DNA of 6,653 nt from an uncultured Oscillospiraceae bacterium (GTDB taxonomy: Bacteria > Bacillota > Clostridia > Oscillospirales > Oscillospiraceae), in NCBI GenBank assembly GCA_910588045.1, contig CAJUPS010000141.1, positions 1 to 6,653 of the forward strand, given 5' to 3'. Below the pieces are notes generated by a model. That model made no database searches. It was not told the origin of the DNA and saw nothing but the letters and a program-made list of their open reading frames with translations. A program made the position numbers and the translations under genes. Numbering within the stretch: position 1 is the stretch's first letter; every line of letters begins with the position of its first letter. Below, piece after piece: positions 4,659 through 6,653 of this stretch.

Positions 4659-6653
4659 TCACGATGTTTTCTGCTCCGATAATTTGGTGGTCATCAAGCG
4701 GTAGAGCCGGTTCTTGGGGAAATTGTCCATAAACGGCACGATGGCGCTGCCGCACTTGATGAGGCCGCGCCCGAAGTCCACGTTGGTGATGTAGGAGAGC
4801 TGGTTGTCCGAAATGTTCAGCAGCCGCGCCAGCTCCGCCCGGTCTGTGGCCGCCTGGTTCAGCATGACCAGGAACTCGCTGTTGGCCAGCATGGTCCGGG
4901 CGGTGTGGGACTGGAGCAGATCGTCCACGTTTTGAGTGAGGCCGGTACAGCAGGCCCCGTACTTTCTGACACGCTTCCAGAGGGTAAACAGGAAATTAGC
5001 GCTGTATTCGTGCTGGAAAAGAAGGTAGATTTCATCGATATAGACCCAGGTGTTCCGGCCCAGTGCCCGGTTGCGGATGACCCGGTTGAACACGCTGTCC
5101 AGCACTACCAGCATACCAACGGGAAGGAGCTGCTTGCCCAGATCCCGGATGTCGTAGCAGAGGATTCTGGCGTCCGTGTCCACGTTGGTGGGCTTGGCGA
5201 AGGTGTTGAGGCTGCCCTCGGTGAACAGTTCTATCGCCAGGGCCACGTCCCGCGCCTCCGGCTCGGACTGGCGGAGCAGTTCGGCGTGGAAGTCCTGGAG
5301 GGTAGGCGCTTTCCCCTGGTAGCCGCCCTTGATGTAGCTGTGGTAGACATTGGCGGTGCAGCGGTCGATGATGGATTTCTCCTTGGCGGACAGCAGCCGG
5401 TCGCCCATGAGCTGTTCGCACAGGGACAGCAGGAACTCGGACTTCAGCACCACCGGATTCTCGCCGTCCCCGTACCCCTGCTCCATGTCCATGGCGTTGA
5501 TGTGGTTGGGTGATGTGGCGGAAATACTGATGACCTCGCCGCCCAGCCCTTCAATGAGGGGCCGATACTCCGACTCTGGATCTATGACGATGATGTCATC
5601 CTCCGTGGAGAGGGCCAGATTGACCATCTCCCGCTTGGCGCTGAAGGACTTGCCGGAGCCGGACACGCCCAGTACAAAACCGTTGCCGTTCAGCAGTTCC
5701 TTGCGATTGGCAATAATGAGATTCTTGGAAATCACATTCTGACCATAATACACGCCACCCTGATCCCGTACCTCCTGAGCCTTGAAGGGCATGAGGACGG
5801 CCAGGGCTTCGGTGGTGAGCGTCCGCAGGGCGTCGATTCGGCGCAGACCCAGGGGAAGGGCTGTCACCAGCCCGTCCGCCTGCTGCCAATTCAGCGTGGC
5901 CAGTTGGCACAGGTGCTTTCGGGCGGTGGACTGGAGGGCATCGGTGTCACTGTCCAACTCCTCTTTGCTGTCTGCCAGATGCACCAACGTCACCACGGCG
6001 AACATCATCCGCTGGTCACGAGTGGTGAGGTCGTCCAGCATTTCACGGGTCTCCTTCCGCTGCTGCTCCAGGTCGTAGGGGACAACGGCAGAGAAGTTGT
6101 TGTTGCTGTTCTGCCGCCGCTGCCAATTGGTGACATTCGTCTCCACACCCAGCAGGCGGCTCTGCATCTCCCGCACCGCCTCATCTGTGGGGACGGGGAT
6201 CACGTCAATGGACAGCATCATGGTGCGGTTCAGGGCGGTCAGCTCACTGATCATGGAGTCCTTGATGTAGCTGGCGTACTCTTTCAAAAACAGCACCCGC
6301 CCAAACTTGTCCCCCATGACGAAGTAATCTTTCTTAAATTCCAGGCTGTCCGGGCAGATGGAGTCCTTGAAGGAATGCCCCTTCCGCATCAGGTCCCGCA
6401 GATCCACATGGAACTCGGTTTCCTCCCCGGTGCGGTAGAAGTCATGCAGCACCCGCAGGCGCTCCACCGCGTCCAGTTCCTCGCTGCGGGCGTCCAGGTG
6501 GCTGAGACGGGTGGTCACGTCCGCCGTCACCCGGTCGAAAAAGGTGCGGGCCTCCTCGATGCTCTTGCGGTGGACGGAGAGGGTGATGTACCGCTCCTGC
6601 ACCACGCTGTTGGAGGAGTCCGTCACCTTGTCCATGAGCATGGCGTTGTACTC
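4659..6653 (-). CDS. virB4: VirB4-like type IV secretion ATPase of the ICE, 5' end outside the window
   Basis: This is the ATPase that would drive assembly of, and transfer through, the conjugative type IV secretion channel, on the cytoplasmic face of the membrane. The frame is open to the window edge (EYNA before the first Met at 6641), so the start is missing; about 664 codons are visible of a family usually near 800. Residues are numbered from that Met. The N-terminal ~300 residues match the VirB4/TraC-type substrate domain (for example DSICPDSLEFKKDYFVMGDKFGRVLFLKEY). Walker A is GVSGSGKS at ~325-332, followed by FSAKREM. The acidic sequence IVIDPESEYRPL lies shortly after it. Walker B is WVYIDEIYLLF with Asp at ~536. 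A conserved downstream block contains GLTQNVDDLL and ANSEFLVMLNQA. The C-terminus ends EQKTS with TGA at 4661-4659. No frameshift or missing motif is seen. The CHAP gene follows with a ~60-bp gap, consistent with one transfer operon. Confidence 0.94.
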   Translation of the reverse strand, partial: EYNAMLMDKVTDSSNSVVQERYITLSVHRKSIEEARTFFDRVTADVTTRLSHLDARSEELDAVERLRVLHDFYRTGEETEFHVDLRDLMRKGHSFKDSICPDSLEFKKDYFVMGDKFGRVLFLKEYASYIKDSMISELTALNRTMMLSIDVIPVPTDEAVREMQSRLLGVETNVTNWQRRQNSNNNFSAVVPYDLEQQRKETREMLDDLTTRDQRMMFAVVTLVHLADSKEELDSDTDALQSTARKHLCQLATLNWQQADGLVTALPLGLRRIDALRTLTTEALAVLMPFKAQEVRDQGGVYYGQNVISKNLIIANRKELLNGNGFVLGVSGSGKSFSAKREMVNLALSTEDDIIVIDPESEYRPLIEGLGGEVISISATSPNHINAMDMEQGYGDGENPVVLKSEFLLSLCEQLMGDRLLSAKEKSIIDRCTANVYHSYIKGGYQGKAPTLQDFHAELLRQSEPEARDVALAIELFTEGSLNTFAKPTNVDTDARILCYDIRDLGKQLLPVGMLVVLDSVFNRVIRNRALGRNTWVYIDEIYLLFQHEYSANFLFTLWKRVRKYGACCTGLTQNVDDLLQSHTARTMLANSEFLVMLNQAATDRAELARLLNISDNQLSYITNVDFGRGLIKCGSAIVPFMDNFPKNRLYRLMTTKLSEQKTS

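Noticed and set aside
4905..5513. Plus-strand 202-aa frame opposite the VirB4 gene.
   Set aside because: It is antisense to the conserved Walker B and surrounding VirB4 blocks. Its openness follows from GC-rich codon bias on the other strand.
1..6653. CRISPR array, tRNA, rRNA or known riboswitch.
   Set aside because: No regularly spaced direct repeats, cloverleaf sequence or recognisable riboswitch core was found by eye on either strand.

Overview
The window comes from an integrative and conjugative element (ICE) of a gut-type Clostridia host (Bacillota), and every gene I can support is on the minus strand. This rests on family resemblance. There is a VirB4-type transfer ATPase, followed by a membrane-anchored CHAP hydrolase of the family called 'CD1107' in Clostridioides difficile conjugative transposons, followed by a winged-helix protein with a DUF6017-type C-terminus. 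Base composition also divides the window: the transfer genes are GC-rich, while the left ~1.1 kb has AT-rich intergenic DNA and more AT-rich codons.

Layout in the direction of transcription (right to left): (1) positions 6653-4659 hold the C-terminal ~660 residues of the VirB4-like ATPase. (2) A 30-nt hairpin (4621-4650) and a strong Shine-Dalgarno lead into the CHAP protein, which ends at 2253. The coding frame of this protein opens with no ATG, GTG or TTG at the expected position, only AUC. (3) A strong stem-loop terminator (2213-2247) lies only ~20 bp before the Shine-Dalgarno of the DUF6017 gene (2182-1265). (4) A 286-bp non-coding stretch follows. (5) A small serine recombinase (978-355) comes next. 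(6) A 182-bp spacer carries two related 28-bp palindromes. (7) The first 57 codons of a TnpB-type IS605/IS607-family protein run off the left edge.

How the parts may work together: VirB4 would power assembly of the mating channel or substrate transfer. The CHAP protein would be held in the membrane by its single helix and would open the peptidoglycan at the mating site. The DUF6017 protein is probably a DNA-binding replication or regulatory factor of the element. The recombinase and TnpB form a separate mobile module at the flank.

The most unusual signals are the paired 28-bp palindromes, which look like crossover subsites for the neighbouring serine recombinase; a different 34-bp palindrome touching that recombinase's ribosome binding site; the missing standard start codon of the CHAP gene; and the terminator placed directly in front of the DUF6017 gene.
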